Assembly (NCBI RefSeq): GCF_034424645.1
Contig: NZ_CP139969.1
Location: 2,790,001-2,854,000 of the forward strand
Reading direction: 5' to 3'
Source of the DNA: Bordetella avium
GTDB lineage: Bacteria; Pseudomonadota; Gammaproteobacteria; Burkholderiales; Burkholderiaceae_B
Length of the DNA stretch: 64,000 nucleotides
Every line of letters starts with the position of its first letter. Positions within the stretch are counted from its first letter, which is position 1. Below, piece after piece: positions 7,901 to 16,266 of this stretch. The notes beneath the pieces were generated by a model, which saw nothing but the letters and a program-made list of their open reading frames with translations, ran no database searches and had not been told where the DNA came from. The translations under genes were made by a program, and so were the position numbers.

Positions 7901-10427
7901 CCGTGTCAGGATGCGCGCTCACGGACGTGATGCTGGGCATGGGAGGCGGCGTTTTATCGACAGTATCCGCGTAGTTCTTGCTCGCCTCAGGGCTCTTATT
8001 GCCCGCCGCATCCACCGCCTGCGCTTTGACATCACCGCTGGGCTGATCACCCTCGGACTCGGCGGTGTAGTGGCCCTCGCCGTCCGCCGTCACCGTTTTT
8101 TGCGTGCCGTCGGGAAAGGTCACCGCTACCTGATTGCCGGGTTCTGCCGTACCCGCAGCAGTGACCTGGCCCGTCGTACTGTTGGTGGTGAGACGGCGAA
8201 TCACGGGCGTGGCGGGAGCGACCGCGTCGGCATAAGCATAACGGGTATCGGGGCTCCTGTTTTTCGCCCTGTCCGTGGCATGAGCAAGGATATCGCCCGA
8301 GACCATATTGCCGTCGGAAGTGGCGCGGTAGGTCCCGTCATCATTGGTCGGCACGGTTTTCTCTGTACCGTCTGGGAACATGACCGTCACGACCACATCC
8401 GGTTCCGCAGAACCGCTTACCGTCACCCGGCCCGTCGTGGCATCGGTGCTAACCTTTGTGATGCTCGGCGCCTCGGGCGCCGTCTTATCGACCTCGTCCT
8501 TGTATTCGCGGCGGGTCGACAAAGGCTGCTCGCCCGCAGCGGGCAAGCGCGTGGCGCGCAACTCACCACTGGGCAAATCGCCCGCCGAGGTCGCGCTGTA
8601 ATGCCCCTCGTCATCGGCATCCACCACCTCGGTCGTGCCATCGCTGAAGCGGATCTCGACGCGGCTTCGGGGCTCAGCCTCGCCGACTATCGTCACCCGG
8701 CCCGTCGCAGGATCCGTCGTCACCTTATCTATGGTGGGTGCGACAGCGGCGGGCGGCTCATACATGTCTTGCGCCACGGCTTCCTGGTCCGTGGACGGAT
8801 CGGTGACGCGCACCTGGACAACTCCGCGCGGCACTCGCTGCTTGGACAGCGCCGTAAAGCTGCCGTCATCCGCGGATCGAAGCTGCACCACCTCACCATC
8901 AGGGAAGGTCACGCGCACATCCATCTTCGGCTCGGTCTTGCCCCGCACCTTCAGTTTGCCATTGGCAGGCAGGGTTTGCATGACGAGGATCTTGACCTCC
9001 AGCCCGCCCAGCACCAGACCATCCTCGTATTGATACACCACCTCGCGACTGCGGTCGCCGTATTGATTGACCGCCTTCAGGCGGATGGGACCCGAAGGCT
9101 GATCCTTGCGCGACTCGATGCGATAGACACCGGAGGCGTCGGCCCGCGACTGGCCGCTGCTGCCATCAGGCAGGGTCCAATTCACGGTGGCTTGCGCTTG
9201 CGTCTGGCCCACCAGCGTGATGCGGCCGCTCACGGAATCCGTAAGCACCGTCGTGACCGTCAGCGGCAGGATGATGAGTTTCTGGCGGGTATTGAGCACG
9301 ATGCGGTTTTCGCGCTCGACCAGCGCGTTACGATGCGCGTCCAGATTAAAGACCGGCGTTTCACCGCCGCGCCGCAGCTGCTTGGATAAGGGCTCCGACA
9401 GATTGAGCGCTACGCCCAACTGCACGCTGGTCTGGCTTGCACCGCCGATCACCCGGGTCTGCTCCACCCCCAGACTCAATAAGGGCACCGGCTTGTACTG
9501 CACACCATATTTGAAGCCGGTGGCGCGGTCTTGCGTGCGGCCATTGTCGAAGTAATCGACCGCTGCGCCATTCCAGCGGAAATAGTTGGCCTTAAGGCTA
9601 AGACCTGGCGCGAACCCAGGGCTGTACTTCATGCCTAAGTCCATGCCAGAAGCCGGACGCTCTTCACGCCTGTTGTCGCGCTTGGCGCCAGTCCAGCCCG
9701 ACATGGGTGCATACACATTGCCGTAGAACGAGAACTCGGGTGCGATGGCTTCCACGCCCAAAGATCCGCGCAAATGCTGTTTAGCAAACTCATAGTCCAG
9801 AAAAGCGTTGGCGCCCAGCATGAGTCGCTCATTAATATCGCGCCGATAGACCCCGCCCAGATTGGCCGTGGGACGGTTGTTCTGGTTATGCCCGCCCAGT
9901 TGCAGCAAACCCGTGTTCGCGCCCTTGCGATATACCTGGTCTATCGTGCGCAACTCCAGCGAGGTGCGCCCATTATCGAAATCGTGACGCAGATCACCTT
10001 GCAAATTGCGCAAAAAGCGCAATCCACTTTCATTTGCCGCCCGCACCCCTTCTTGCAGAAACTGGTTGAATTGCGCCTGCCCCTGTTGTTTGAGATAGTC
10101 GGCATCGACCTGGGCACCCTCGCGCCGATCCGCCTGGCGGCGCGCCAGATCCTGAGCCCGGACGGCGACTTGTGTAAGCACATCGCTAGGCACGATATCA
10201 CCGGCCTCGGGTCGGTTCGTCATCTCGGGCGCTCCCTGTGCGAGTACCGCCAGAGGCGCGGCGGCCTGCATGCCCAGGGACAGGCAGACCGCAGAGGAAG
10301 CCGCGCGCTGGGCTCGACGACGCCTGTTTCGGCCTGAGCCCTTTGCGTGGCTGACGACACCTTCCTTGACAACAATCCAAGCGTCGCGGGCCTGCGACCA
10401 AATAACGCGATACATGCCTCGGTTCAC
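4923..10427 (-). CDS. Giant inverse autotransporter (intimin/invasin family) with 15 Ig-like repeats
   Basis: 1834-residue type Ve secreted adhesin. A GTG at 10427, 7 nt after AGGAG, yields MNRGMYRVIWSQARDAW, an ESPR-type extended signal (residues 1 to about 24). A basic stretch and hydrophobic signal core follow, ending near residue 63 (PLAVLAQG). A short periplasmic helical segment without a LysM domain leads into the intimin/invasin beta-barrel (about 110-365; GANAFLDYEFAKQHLRGS, RRDNRREERPASG type motifs). Fifteen tandem Ig-like units of about 88 residues fill about 387-1709, many linked by DTVDKTAPAAP. The last 125 residues (from RLSAKDVEIENGD) are a different, non-repeat domain and show no C-type lectin signature. 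It faces gcdH convergently and has a long gene-free region upstream. Expected at the cell surface; ligand unknown. A paralogue lies at 56004. Confidence 0.9.
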   Translation of the reverse strand: MNRGMYRVIWSQARDAWIVVKEGVVSHAKGSGRNRRRRAQRAASSAVCLSLGMQAAAPLAVLAQGAPEMTNRPEAGDIVPSDVLTQVAVRAQDLARRQADRREGAQVDADYLKQQGQAQFNQFLQEGVRAANESGLRFLRNLQGDLRHDFDNGRTSLELRTIDQVYRKGANTGLLQLGGHNQNNRPTANLGGVYRRDINERLMLGANAFLDYEFAKQHLRGSLGVEAIAPEFSFYGNVYAPMSGWTGAKRDNRREERPASGMDLGMKYSPGFAPGLSLKANYFRWNGAAVDYFDNGRTQDRATGFKYGVQYKPVPLLSLGVEQTRVIGGASQTSVQLGVALNLSEPLSKQLRRGGETPVFNLDAHRNALVERENRIVLNTRQKLIILPLTVTTVLTDSVSGRITLVGQTQAQATVNWTLPDGSSGQSRADASGVYRIESRKDQPSGPIRLKAVNQYGDRSREVVYQYEDGLVLGGLEVKILVMQTLPANGKLKVRGKTEPKMDVRVTFPDGEVVQLRSADDGSFTALSKQRVPRGVVQVRVTDPSTDQEAVAQDMYEPPAAVAPTIDKVTTDPATGRVTIVGEAEPRSRVEIRFSDGTTEVVDADDEGHYSATSAGDLPSGELRATRLPAAGEQPLSTRREYKDEVDKTAPEAPSITKVSTDATTGRVTVSGSAEPDVVVTVMFPDGTEKTVPTNDDGTYRATSDGNMVSGDILAHATDRAKNRSPDTRYAYADAVAPATPVIRRLTTNSTTGQVTAAGTAEPGNQVAVTFPDGTQKTVTADGEGHYTAESEGDQPSGDVKAQAVDAAGNKSPEASKNYADTVDKTPPPMPSITSVSAHPDTGHVTVQGEAEAGDQVAVTFPDGERKVVPVKDDGSYTATSDHDQPSGDITVSATDAAGNSSPELKRSYTDTVDKTAPAAPTITDVATDATTGYVTVIGTVEPDAQVTVTFPSGESRQVSADAGGAYRVSSDTDQPSGEIKAQAADAAGNKSPETSRNYVDTVDKTAPAAPTITNVATDAATGHVTVSGRAESDTQVTVTFPSGESKQVPADAGGAYRVSSDTDQPSGEIKAQAADAAGNKSPEATKAYDDTVDKTAPPLSITNVSTAPATGVVTVTGNTEAGSSVAVNFPGGQSVNVTAAADGSYTASSTRDVTQSGDITATARDAAGNVSAPATQAYNDIVDKTPPPVSITNVSTAPGSGIVTVTGVSEPGASVVVNFPGRGTARAEAAPDGGYTVSSTGPVESGAIQAVATDSHDNHSEPVRRDYLDTTAPAAPVISEVTAGPTGLVTVEGRAEVGSTVTVTFPDGASKQVPVADAGTYRVTSDANQPSGDIKASATDKARNKSPEATQVYTDQTAPAVPLISTVNTSPQTGVVTVEGTAEADSQVKVSFPDGTSKTVSADGSGHYTATSDHDQPSGEIKVQATDAANNKSPEATKAYADGVDKTPPVVSISNVQAADATGIVTVTGHTEAGSTVQVTFPDGQAVNATVDQDGSYTARSSKDVTQSGDITATATDAAGNPSAPATQAYDDTVDRTAPPVPTISSVTGNAAGQVTVVGTAEPGSTVTINFPGGSEKQVQLNADGQYSVTSDGHIPTGDIKASATDREGNKSAEVSKAYMSAPPAPVINSVTTDANTGRVTVSGTAKPNGKVLVTFPGGSQREVSVSAGGDYTATSSDDEESGEIKAVLLEGAERSRETKRNYADEAVRLSAKDVEIENGDQAGFWLTVTHSVGSYGYSLLSIQTSGKVSVKLLPSDPSDRNQQELVKVIALQVSGPYAWSGAVNVSADKYIDQNPPSWVPAGTYPVKIVVTQIATGATVEVSGTIVYSKTAV
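5301..9265 (-). repeat. Tandem Ig-like repeat region (15 units)
   Basis: Coding repeats of about 264 bp inside the autotransporter. Each unit has the pattern PxIxxVxTDxxTGxVTVxG, FPDG or FPGG in the middle, SGDIKAxATDAAGN, then a linker ending DTVDKTAPAAP. Units 7 and 8 (around 7160-7700) are the most alike: 7189-7244 and 7459-7514 are identical over 56 bp at a 270-bp offset, a substrate for recombination. Units 9, 10 and 13 form a subfamily with SISNV/SITNV openings. Boundaries are approximate. Confidence 0.85.
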
Positions 10428-11212
10428 GAACAATCTCCTGTTGAGACCGCAACGACCCTCTGGCCTTCTTGGCTTGGCATCCCAAAAACACGGTCGAACG
10501 CCTTCCTGCCCGATGCAGAAGAAGCTCGGAAAAATCAGTTGCAGGAGTGCTATGGCGATACCGCCAGGATGCCCAAAAACGCTGCGCTTCTGGCTTAGAC
10601 GAGAAACACGATCAAGAAGTGGCTTACACCACAGCCGAAAACCATACTGATACGTACAAACTCAAAAAATCGTCCACATCCTCTCGGTATGCAGGAATAC
10701 TCTTCGGTCAAGTCGATTAGTTTTGCGGCGGTCAGACATGCTGTCATTTATTGCTGCCACTTCTTGGTGTCGCAACACGCAACGAGGGATCAAGCCTTAC
10801 CGGCCTCGCCGCAATAGCGTGTGGCTGTGCGCTGCGCGCATCCACACCTCCATAGACAGACCCGACGACAAGCGAAAACATGGGTGCCTGCTTCTCTCCT
10901 GACCTTGTGTCCTGGCCTGAGAAGAACCCACCCTTCACCCAAACAATGCGGATTGGCTTCGCCAGTTTTAGCCTGGGCCTTGCTTAACTCGTCCAGATTG
11001 AAAGGGCTAGTGGCTCTCGCAGGGACGTAACGTCTTCCTGAGCCGCGTCGATCGGCGTCTCGCCCTATCGCTCATGCCACACCGCCCTATGACTCGCGGG
11101 GAGCGCATGGGTATAAGAACCCAGGTAAGCCTTCCCCACTCATGGGCCGCCGCCCTCGCGCAGATCCGCAAACCTCATCTGGCCTATCCGGTGAGCCGCC
11201 GATCTCATGCAT
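10428..11212. other. Gene-free region upstream of the giant autotransporter
   Basis: About 0.8 kb with no convincing gene. The short open frames here lack ribosome binding sites and family resemblance. The part near 10590-10760 is visibly more AT-rich than the flanks and probably carries the autotransporter promoter and a leader on the minus strand. I cannot identify a reliable -35/-10 pair. The rest may be decayed sequence; no insertion-sequence ends or direct repeats were recognised. Confidence 0.4.
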
Positions 11213-11252
11213 AAAAAAGACCGTGCCCTCACGCAAGGACACGGTCTTTTTC
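11213..11252 (-). terminator. Rho-independent terminator of the IclR-linked cluster
   Basis: Perfect 12-bp stem: AAAAAGACCGTG (11214-11225) pairs with CACGGTCTTTTT (11240-11251) around a 14-nt loop. Read on the minus strand it follows the stop of the ThDP enzyme gene and ends in a T-run. Symmetry means it could also act on the plus strand. Confidence 0.85.
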
Positions 11253-11277
11253 TGAATGGAACTTAAATGAATAGGAC

Positions 11278-12837
11278 TTAAATGACGGCTTCGATAAGGA
11301 AAGGGCCGCGATGCTTCAGACCGGTTTGCAGCGCCTGCGCAAAACTCTCCACCGTATCCACGCGCACCGCTTCGACACCCATGCCGCGGGCCAGACTGAC
11401 CCAGTCCAGCTTGGGATCGACCAGGTCCAGCATGCGCTGCGCATTGCGGCCCGGCTCTTGCACTCCGACGTTGCGCATCTCGCCATGCAGCGTCTGATAG
11501 CTGTTGTTGGCATAGACAATGGTCAGGCAGTTCAGACGCTCCCGCGCCTGCGTCCAGAGCGCCTGCACGGTATACATGCCGCTGCCGTCGGCTTGCATGG
11601 TGACGACTTTGCGATCCGGGCAGGCGACGGCGGCGCCTGCGGCCATGGGAATACCGATACCGATAGCACCGCCTGTCAGTTGGAGCCAATCGTGCGGGGC
11701 GGCATTGATGCTGTGCGAGCCGATTTCGCGGCCCTGGGTAATAGACTCATCGACCACAATGGCGTTTTCGGGCAGATGACGCATCGTGAGCAGATTGACG
11801 GCGGCGCTGGTGAGCTTGCCCGAGGTGGGCAGGGCTTCGGTCCAGCCCGGCGCGGCCAGTTGCGGCGCATCCGGCTTGATGCCCAGCTCTTCGGCCAGCC
11901 ATTCCAGCGCATGCGCCAGATCCTGCTCCTGAGTGGCCAGGGTGACGGTATGGCAACCCTCGGGGGCCAGCAGGCTGGGCTTGCCGGGGTAGGCAAAGAA
12001 AGCCACCGGCGAACGCGAACCCACCAACACCAGATTGCGCACATCTTTTAGAAATTCCAGCGCCATATCCACGGGATACGGCAAACGCTCGACCGGCGCA
12101 CGGCCCAGGCCGCGCTCGATGCGTCGGTTAGACGTTTCGCTGGCCAGGCGCACACCCGTCGCTTGAGCAATGCGCGCCGCCGCGGCCAGCGCCCGGCCGC
12201 GCAAAGCATCGCCACCCAGCAGCAAGGTGGTGTTTTCTCCCGACCGGATGGCAGCGGCGGCGGCGCGCACCGCGTCGCCATCAGGACGCGCGGGGCCATC
12301 GAACGCGACCGGCCGGGGCGCGGGCGTGTTGTCGGGAAGGTCGGTCCAGGCGGCGTTGGCCGGCAGGAATAAGGTGGCGACCTGACCCGGCGCCTGACGG
12401 GCAGCGCGGATGGCCTCGCCCGTGCGGGCGGCGACCGAAGCGGCGTCCTCGATCCGCCCTACCCAATGCGACATCGGACGCGCAACGGCCTCGCCATCGC
12501 TGGTGAGCGGCGCGTCGTATTGCACATGATAGGTAGCGTGATCGCCCACCACGTTGACCATCGGGGTGCGAGCGCGGCGGGCATTGTGCAGATTGGCCAG
12601 GCCGTTGCCCAGACCGGGCCCCAGGTGCAACAAAGTCGCTGCGGGTTTGTCGGCCATGCGGGCATAGCCGTCGGCCGCCCCCGTTACCACGCCTTCGAAC
12701 AGGCCCAGCACGCAACGCATGCGCGGCTTGCGGTCCAGTGCGGCGACAAAGTGCATTTCCGAGGTGCCAGGGTTGGCAAAGCAAACGTCGATGTCATTGA
12801 CAAGCAGGGTATCGCAAAGGCTGTCGGCGCCGTTCAT
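11278..12837 (-). CDS. Thiamine-diphosphate-dependent enzyme (acetolactate synthase/2-oxoacid decarboxylase-like)
   Basis: 519 residues with the PYR - central - PP domain order. The Glu that activates ThDP lies in GLFEGVVTGAADGYARM (near residue 48), and the ThDP motif near residue 400 is ADGSGMYTVQALW ending IVYANNSYQ, with Ala in place of the first Gly of GDG. No regulatory subunit is encoded nearby, so this is unlikely to be biosynthetic AHAS. It is the last gene of a leftward cluster with an amino-acid ABC transporter and a ureohydrolase. The context recalls AruI, the 2-ketoarginine decarboxylase of pseudomonads, itself an AHAS-like protein; that assignment is inference only. An intrinsic terminator follows the gene and another hairpin precedes it. 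Confidence 0.72.
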   Translation of the reverse strand: MNGADSLCDTLLVNDIDVCFANPGTSEMHFVAALDRKPRMRCVLGLFEGVVTGAADGYARMADKPAATLLHLGPGLGNGLANLHNARRARTPMVNVVGDHATYHVQYDAPLTSDGEAVARPMSHWVGRIEDAASVAARTGEAIRAARQAPGQVATLFLPANAAWTDLPDNTPAPRPVAFDGPARPDGDAVRAAAAAIRSGENTTLLLGGDALRGRALAAAARIAQATGVRLASETSNRRIERGLGRAPVERLPYPVDMALEFLKDVRNLVLVGSRSPVAFFAYPGKPSLLAPEGCHTVTLATQEQDLAHALEWLAEELGIKPDAPQLAAPGWTEALPTSGKLTSAAVNLLTMRHLPENAIVVDESITQGREIGSHSINAAPHDWLQLTGGAIGIGIPMAAGAAVACPDRKVVTMQADGSGMYTVQALWTQARERLNCLTIVYANNSYQTLHGEMRNVGVQEPGRNAQRMLDLVDPKLDWVSLARGMGVEAVRVDTVESFAQALQTGLKHRGPFLIEAVI

Positions 12838-12854
12838 GGTTCAAGGTCACAGTC

Positions 12855-12888
12855 AAAGAAAAAGGGCGGGCAGGCCTAGCGCCTGCCC
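12855..12888 (-). terminator. Hairpin with T-run between ABC ATPase and ThDP enzyme genes
   Basis: On the minus strand GGGCAGGC (12888-12881) pairs with GCCTGCCC (12875-12868) around a 5-nt loop. CGCCC and then TTTTTCTTT follow. It lies in the 160-bp gap of an otherwise compact cluster, so it may be a partial terminator that lowers expression of the ThDP gene, or it may separate that gene into its own unit. Confidence 0.55.
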
Positions 12889-12997
12889 GGTTGCCGGACA
12901 TGATAGGGACAGGCCGCAACGGCCGCTAGATCCATTTCGGCGCCCCGAGATGGAACCACTCGCAGCCGTCCGCGCGAACCCAGGGTTGTAGAGCGGG

Positions 12998-13744
12998 TCA
13001 GGCAGGACTGAGGATCTGCCCCAGAAAAGCCTGGGCTCTTTCACTTTGCGGCGCGGTAAAAAAACGCTGCGGCGGCGCGCTCTCGACGATGCGCCCCCCA
13101 TCCATGAACACCACCCTGTCACCGACCTCGCGCGCAAAACCCATCTCATGCGTGACGCAGATCATGGTCATGCCTTCGCGCGCAAGTTCGACCATTGTTT
13201 CCAGCACTTCCTTGACCATTTCCGGGTCCAGCGCCGAGGTAGGCTCGTCAAACAACATGACTTTGGGCTGCATGCATAGCGCGCGCGCAATCGCCACGCG
13301 CTGTTTTTGCCCCCCCGACAACTGGCCGGGGAATTTATCGGCCAGTTGCGGGATACGCACGCGCTGCAAATACTGCATGGCGCGCGCCTCGGCCTCGGCG
13401 GGCGCTACGCGTTTGACGCGCATGGGCGCCAAGGTGCAGTTCTGCAATACGGTCAGATGCGGAAACAAGTTGAAGTGCTGGAACACCATGCCGACATCGG
13501 CGCGGATGCGCTCGATATTGGAGAGTTGCTCATTCAGTTCAATACCATTGACGACGATATCGCCCTGCTGATGCTCTTCCAGCCGGTTGATGAGACGGAT
13601 AGTGGTGGACTTCCCGGAACCCGAGGGGCCGCAGAGAATCAGTTTTTCGCCGGCATGAACGTCCAGGGAGAGGTTGTCGATAACTTTGAAATCGCCATAC
13701 CATTTGGAGACACCGCGCAGGCTGATAATGGGTTGGGCGCTCAT
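12998..13744 (-). CDS. Polar amino-acid ABC transporter ATP-binding protein (GlnQ/HisP type)
   Basis: 248-residue ATPase of normal length that powers import across the inner membrane. Walker [11 protein letters not shown] (near 40), Q-loop region [16 protein letters not shown], signature [15 protein letters not shown] (near 150), Walker [15 protein letters not shown] and the switch His in CVTHEMGFA are all intact. It sits 3 bp after the permease stop, so it is clearly co-transcribed with it. Together with the binding protein it makes a PAAT-family importer; the neighbouring ureohydrolase hints at a basic or guanidino substrate, which is inference. Confidence 0.92.
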   Translation of the reverse strand: MSAQPIISLRGVSKWYGDFKVIDNLSLDVHAGEKLILCGPSGSGKSTTIRLINRLEEHQQGDIVVNGIELNEQLSNIERIRADVGMVFQHFNLFPHLTVLQNCTLAPMRVKRVAPAEAEARAMQYLQRVRIPQLADKFPGQLSGGQKQRVAIARALCMQPKVMLFDEPTSALDPEMVKEVLETMVELAREGMTMICVTHEMGFAREVGDRVVFMDGGRIVESAPPQRFFTAPQSERAQAFLGQILSPA

Positions 13745-13747
13745 GCT

Positions 13748-14440
13748 TCAGGCCTTGGTAATGTCATGGTTTTCGCCGGCGCCGTTCCAGTAGCCGGGCA
13801 CGGCAAGCCGTTTTTCAGAGCGTCTGAACACCCAAGACAGCACGCTGCACATACAGAAATAGATGATGCCCACCATGGTGTAGACGGTCAGCGCCTGGAA
13901 GGTTGCGCCGGCCAGCATTTCACCGGCTCGCATCAACTCGTAGACACTGATGACGGCGACCAGCGAGGTTTCCTTGATCAGCACCAGCGTGTAGTTGCCC
14001 AAGGCAGGAAACACGGTGCGCAGCGCCTGGGGCAGCACAATGTCGCGCAGCCTGTGAAAACGCGACAGGCCCAGCGCCCGCGCCGCTTCGTATTGACCGG
14101 AATCCACAGACTGGATACCGCTGCGAAACAGCTCGGCGAGGTAGGCGCCAAAGTTCAGCGTGAGGCCTAGCACCCCTGCCGTGAAGCCCCCGATCACCAC
14201 CCCCATTTCGGGCAGACCGTAGTAGATGTAGAACAGTTGCAGCAACAGGGGCGTACCGCGTATGACCTCGATGTAAAAGCGGGCGGCGCGTGAGAGCACC
14301 GCCGACTTGGATAAACGGCACAGACAGACGACCAAGCCTACCGCAACCGCTAAAAACGCCGAACAGAAGAAAAGCGCCAGCGTCCAGAGCGAGCCTTCGG
14401 CCAGCGGCGTCAAATACATCTTGAGGGTGGCGATATCCAT
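13748..14440 (-). CDS. Amino-acid ABC transporter permease (HisM/GlnP type)
   Basis: 230-residue inner-membrane subunit with about five transmembrane segments and the EAA-type loop EAARALGLSRFHRLRDIVLPQ near residue 150, of which the Gly-containing core contacts the ATPase. It is the only permease in the cluster, so the transporter probably works as a homodimeric pore. The ATG at 14440 is chosen over the one at 14446 because AGGAG then has normal spacing. The gene lies 15 bp after the binding-protein gene. Confidence 0.9.
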   Translation of the reverse strand: MDIATLKMYLTPLAEGSLWTLALFFCSAFLAVAVGLVVCLCRLSKSAVLSRAARFYIEVIRGTPLLLQLFYIYYGLPEMGVVIGGFTAGVLGLTLNFGAYLAELFRSGIQSVDSGQYEAARALGLSRFHRLRDIVLPQALRTVFPALGNYTLVLIKETSLVAVISVYELMRAGEMLAGATFQALTVYTMVGIIYFCMCSVLSWVFRRSEKRLAVPGYWNGAGENHDITKA

Positions 14441-14455
14441 CGTCATCTCCTGCGC

Positions 14456-15241
14456 TTATTGGCTCATCAGATCCGCCACACCCCACTTGCGCCCGATCTC
14501 GGCCATCTCGCCGTTTTGCTTCATCGTGGCGATGGCCGCGTTCACGGCGTCGAGGAGATCTTTATTCCCCTTCTCAACGGCCAGGCCCACCTGCCACTTC
14601 TTCTCGGGGTGATAGGTCGTGTCGAGCTTCACGCCCGGGATCTTGCGGGTCTGGATTTGATAGATGATGCTAGGCGGATCGACGATGCCAAGGTCGATGC
14701 GGCCGGCGCGCACATCGGCTAACAGCGTCGCATAGTCCTGGTAGGTCGTGACCTTGGTGCCTGGCATGTCCTTGATCATATTGAACTGCACGGAATCCAC
14801 GAGCACCCCCACCCGCTGGCCTTTCATGTCGCCAAAGCGGGCATAGCTTTTCTTGCTCTTGTCGCTGACGACAATGCCCTCGCCCCATTCATACACGGGC
14901 GCGCTGAAGTCGATGACGCGCGCGCGCTCTTGCGTGATAAAGAGCGGCGCGGACATGACGTCGGCCCGGCCGGATGTCAGGGTGGGGATGAGGCCCGAAA
15001 ACGGCACCTCGGATAGCTTCATGCTGACCTTCAGGTGTTGGGCCACGCCCTGCGCGACATCGACCATAATGCCTTCGAGCTGGTTGCTCGCCGGGTTCTT
15101 GAAACCATGCGGCGGCGCGGAGGCCGTGGTGATGACGTTCATGCTGCCCGCAGCTCGGATCTGCTCCAAGCTGCGCGCCTGTGACAGACCCGCCGAGCAC
15201 AGCAGGCTGATGGCCAACAGACTGTTGATGATGCGTTTCAT
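14456..15241 (-). CDS. Periplasmic amino-acid-binding protein of ABC transporter
   Basis: 261-residue solute-binding protein (SBP family 3). The ATG at 15241, preceded by AAGGGGAAAACG, opens a typical signal peptide (MKRIINSLLAISLLCSAGLS, cleavage after the following QA near residue 22). The mature part begins with RSLEQIRAAGSMNVITTASAPP. It continues with the ligand-loop motif TSGRADVMSAPLFITQERA, where polar amino-acid binders carry SGKADxxxxxxTxTxER. The frame stays open upstream of 15241, but no signal peptide would result. It sits 34 bp after the ureohydrolase gene in the same transcript. Ligand not predictable with confidence; the Asp/Glu-rich pocket needed for arginine cannot be verified here. 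Confidence 0.9.
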   Translation of the reverse strand: MKRIINSLLAISLLCSAGLSQARSLEQIRAAGSMNVITTASAPPHGFKNPASNQLEGIMVDVAQGVAQHLKVSMKLSEVPFSGLIPTLTSGRADVMSAPLFITQERARVIDFSAPVYEWGEGIVVSDKSKKSYARFGDMKGQRVGVLVDSVQFNMIKDMPGTKVTTYQDYATLLADVRAGRIDLGIVDPPSIIYQIQTRKIPGVKLDTTYHPEKKWQVGLAVEKGNKDLLDAVNAAIATMKQNGEMAEIGRKWGVADLMSQ

Positions 15242-15275
15242 CGTTTTCCCCTTGCGGTTGTTATGGCCGGCCCAT

Positions 15276-16226
15276 TTAGGCATGGCGCCGGATAGCGGCG
15301 ACGGCCAATGCAAGAAACTCCTGCATCACGGTCGCAGCCAGAAAGGCCGTGGCGCCGCCGACATCCTGAGGCGGCGATACGGTGTTCACGTCGAATGCCA
15401 CGAAGTTCAGGCCCGATAGGCGCCGCAGCAGGGCCAGACCCTCCTTCGCCGTCAACCCGCCCCATTCGGGCGTACACACACCCGGCGCACAAGAAGGGTC
15501 GAAAACGTCCATATCGAAACACAGATAGACCGGACGATCGCCGACGCGGCGCTTGATCTCGTCAAGCATCGCCACCTGGTCGCGGTCAAAATCATCGAAG
15601 GGAATCACGGTATAGCCGACCTCGCGGCTATACTCGACCACACCGCCCATAAAAGAGTTGCCGCGTGTGCCCACATGAAAGCTGGCGCTTACGTCCAGCA
15701 GGGTTTCTTCGGCGGCTCGGGTAAAGGTGCTTGCCGTGTTGTAGCCGGAAACCGGGTAAGTATCGGTATGCGCATCGAAATGCAGCACTACCAGACCGGG
15801 ATGACGCCGTCCCACCGCCCGCAACTGCGGCAAGGTCACTGCCCCATCTCCACCCATCGTGACAGGAATGGCGCCAGCCTCCAGGATGCGATCCACCGCT
15901 GTCTCGATCACAGGATAGGAGCGCTCGGGGTCGCCAGGCCAACACACCACATTGCCCGCATCCACGGCCCGCAAGAACTGCGCGGGGTTCTCCACGCCCG
16001 CACGGCGAAACAAATCAAAAGGCCGCAATAGCCGCGACTGTTCGCGGATGGCGTCCGGCCCCTGGCGCGATCCGACACGAAAGGGATGGGTGCCGCAATC
16101 AAACGGAATGCCCAATACACAGACCCCTGGCGCTTCATCTTGCACCGACGGCGCAGGCAGGTCCATGAAACGACTCCCTGGCGCAAACACGGTGGTGTCC
16201 GCGAGCGCGAATTCCTTTTGCAGCAC
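15276..16226 (-). CDS. Ureohydrolase-family protein (agmatinase/guanidinobutyrase-like) with altered active site
   Basis: 316 residues, the normal arginase/agmatinase length. Metal-site motifs are visible: HFDAHTDTY (the D-H-D ligands) and CFDMDVFDPS (the D-x-D ligands). However, the first motif reads GGDGAVT instead of GGDHS, so the first Mn-binding His is Gly. The late motif reads FDVNTVSPPQD where arginases and agmatinases have xxVEVxP, so the catalytic-site Glu is Thr. It is therefore either a divergent guanidino-hydrolase or a related activity. The start is a GTG at 16226 behind GGGGGAGGG. It is the first gene of the IclR-linked cluster, with the palindromic operator candidate about 40 bp upstream. 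Confidence 0.8.
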   Translation of the reverse strand: MLQKEFALADTTVFAPGSRFMDLPAPSVQDEAPGVCVLGIPFDCGTHPFRVGSRQGPDAIREQSRLLRPFDLFRRAGVENPAQFLRAVDAGNVVCWPGDPERSYPVIETAVDRILEAGAIPVTMGGDGAVTLPQLRAVGRRHPGLVVLHFDAHTDTYPVSGYNTASTFTRAAEETLLDVSASFHVGTRGNSFMGGVVEYSREVGYTVIPFDDFDRDQVAMLDEIKRRVGDRPVYLCFDMDVFDPSCAPGVCTPEWGGLTAKEGLALLRRLSGLNFVAFDVNTVSPPQDVGGATAFLAATVMQEFLALAVAAIRRHA

Positions 16227-16266
16227 AAGCCCTCCCCCAAAGCGCCGTAGCGCCTGTTTGTTTAAT

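Noticed and set aside
5301..9265. Regular repeats as a possible CRISPR array
   Set aside because: Units are about 264 bp, diverged and fully coding for Ig-like domains; no short identical repeats with unique spacers and no cas genes.
6960..9389. Long plus-strand open frame (over 800 codons) opposite the giant autotransporter
   Set aside because: It is the antisense shadow of regular, GC-rich repeats; Arg/His-rich with no domain, start signal or ribosome binding site.
10270..10720. Overlapping small plus-strand frames near the autotransporter start
   Set aside because: They overlap the ESPR-coding region or AT-rich upstream sequence, lack ribosome binding sites and resemble no family.
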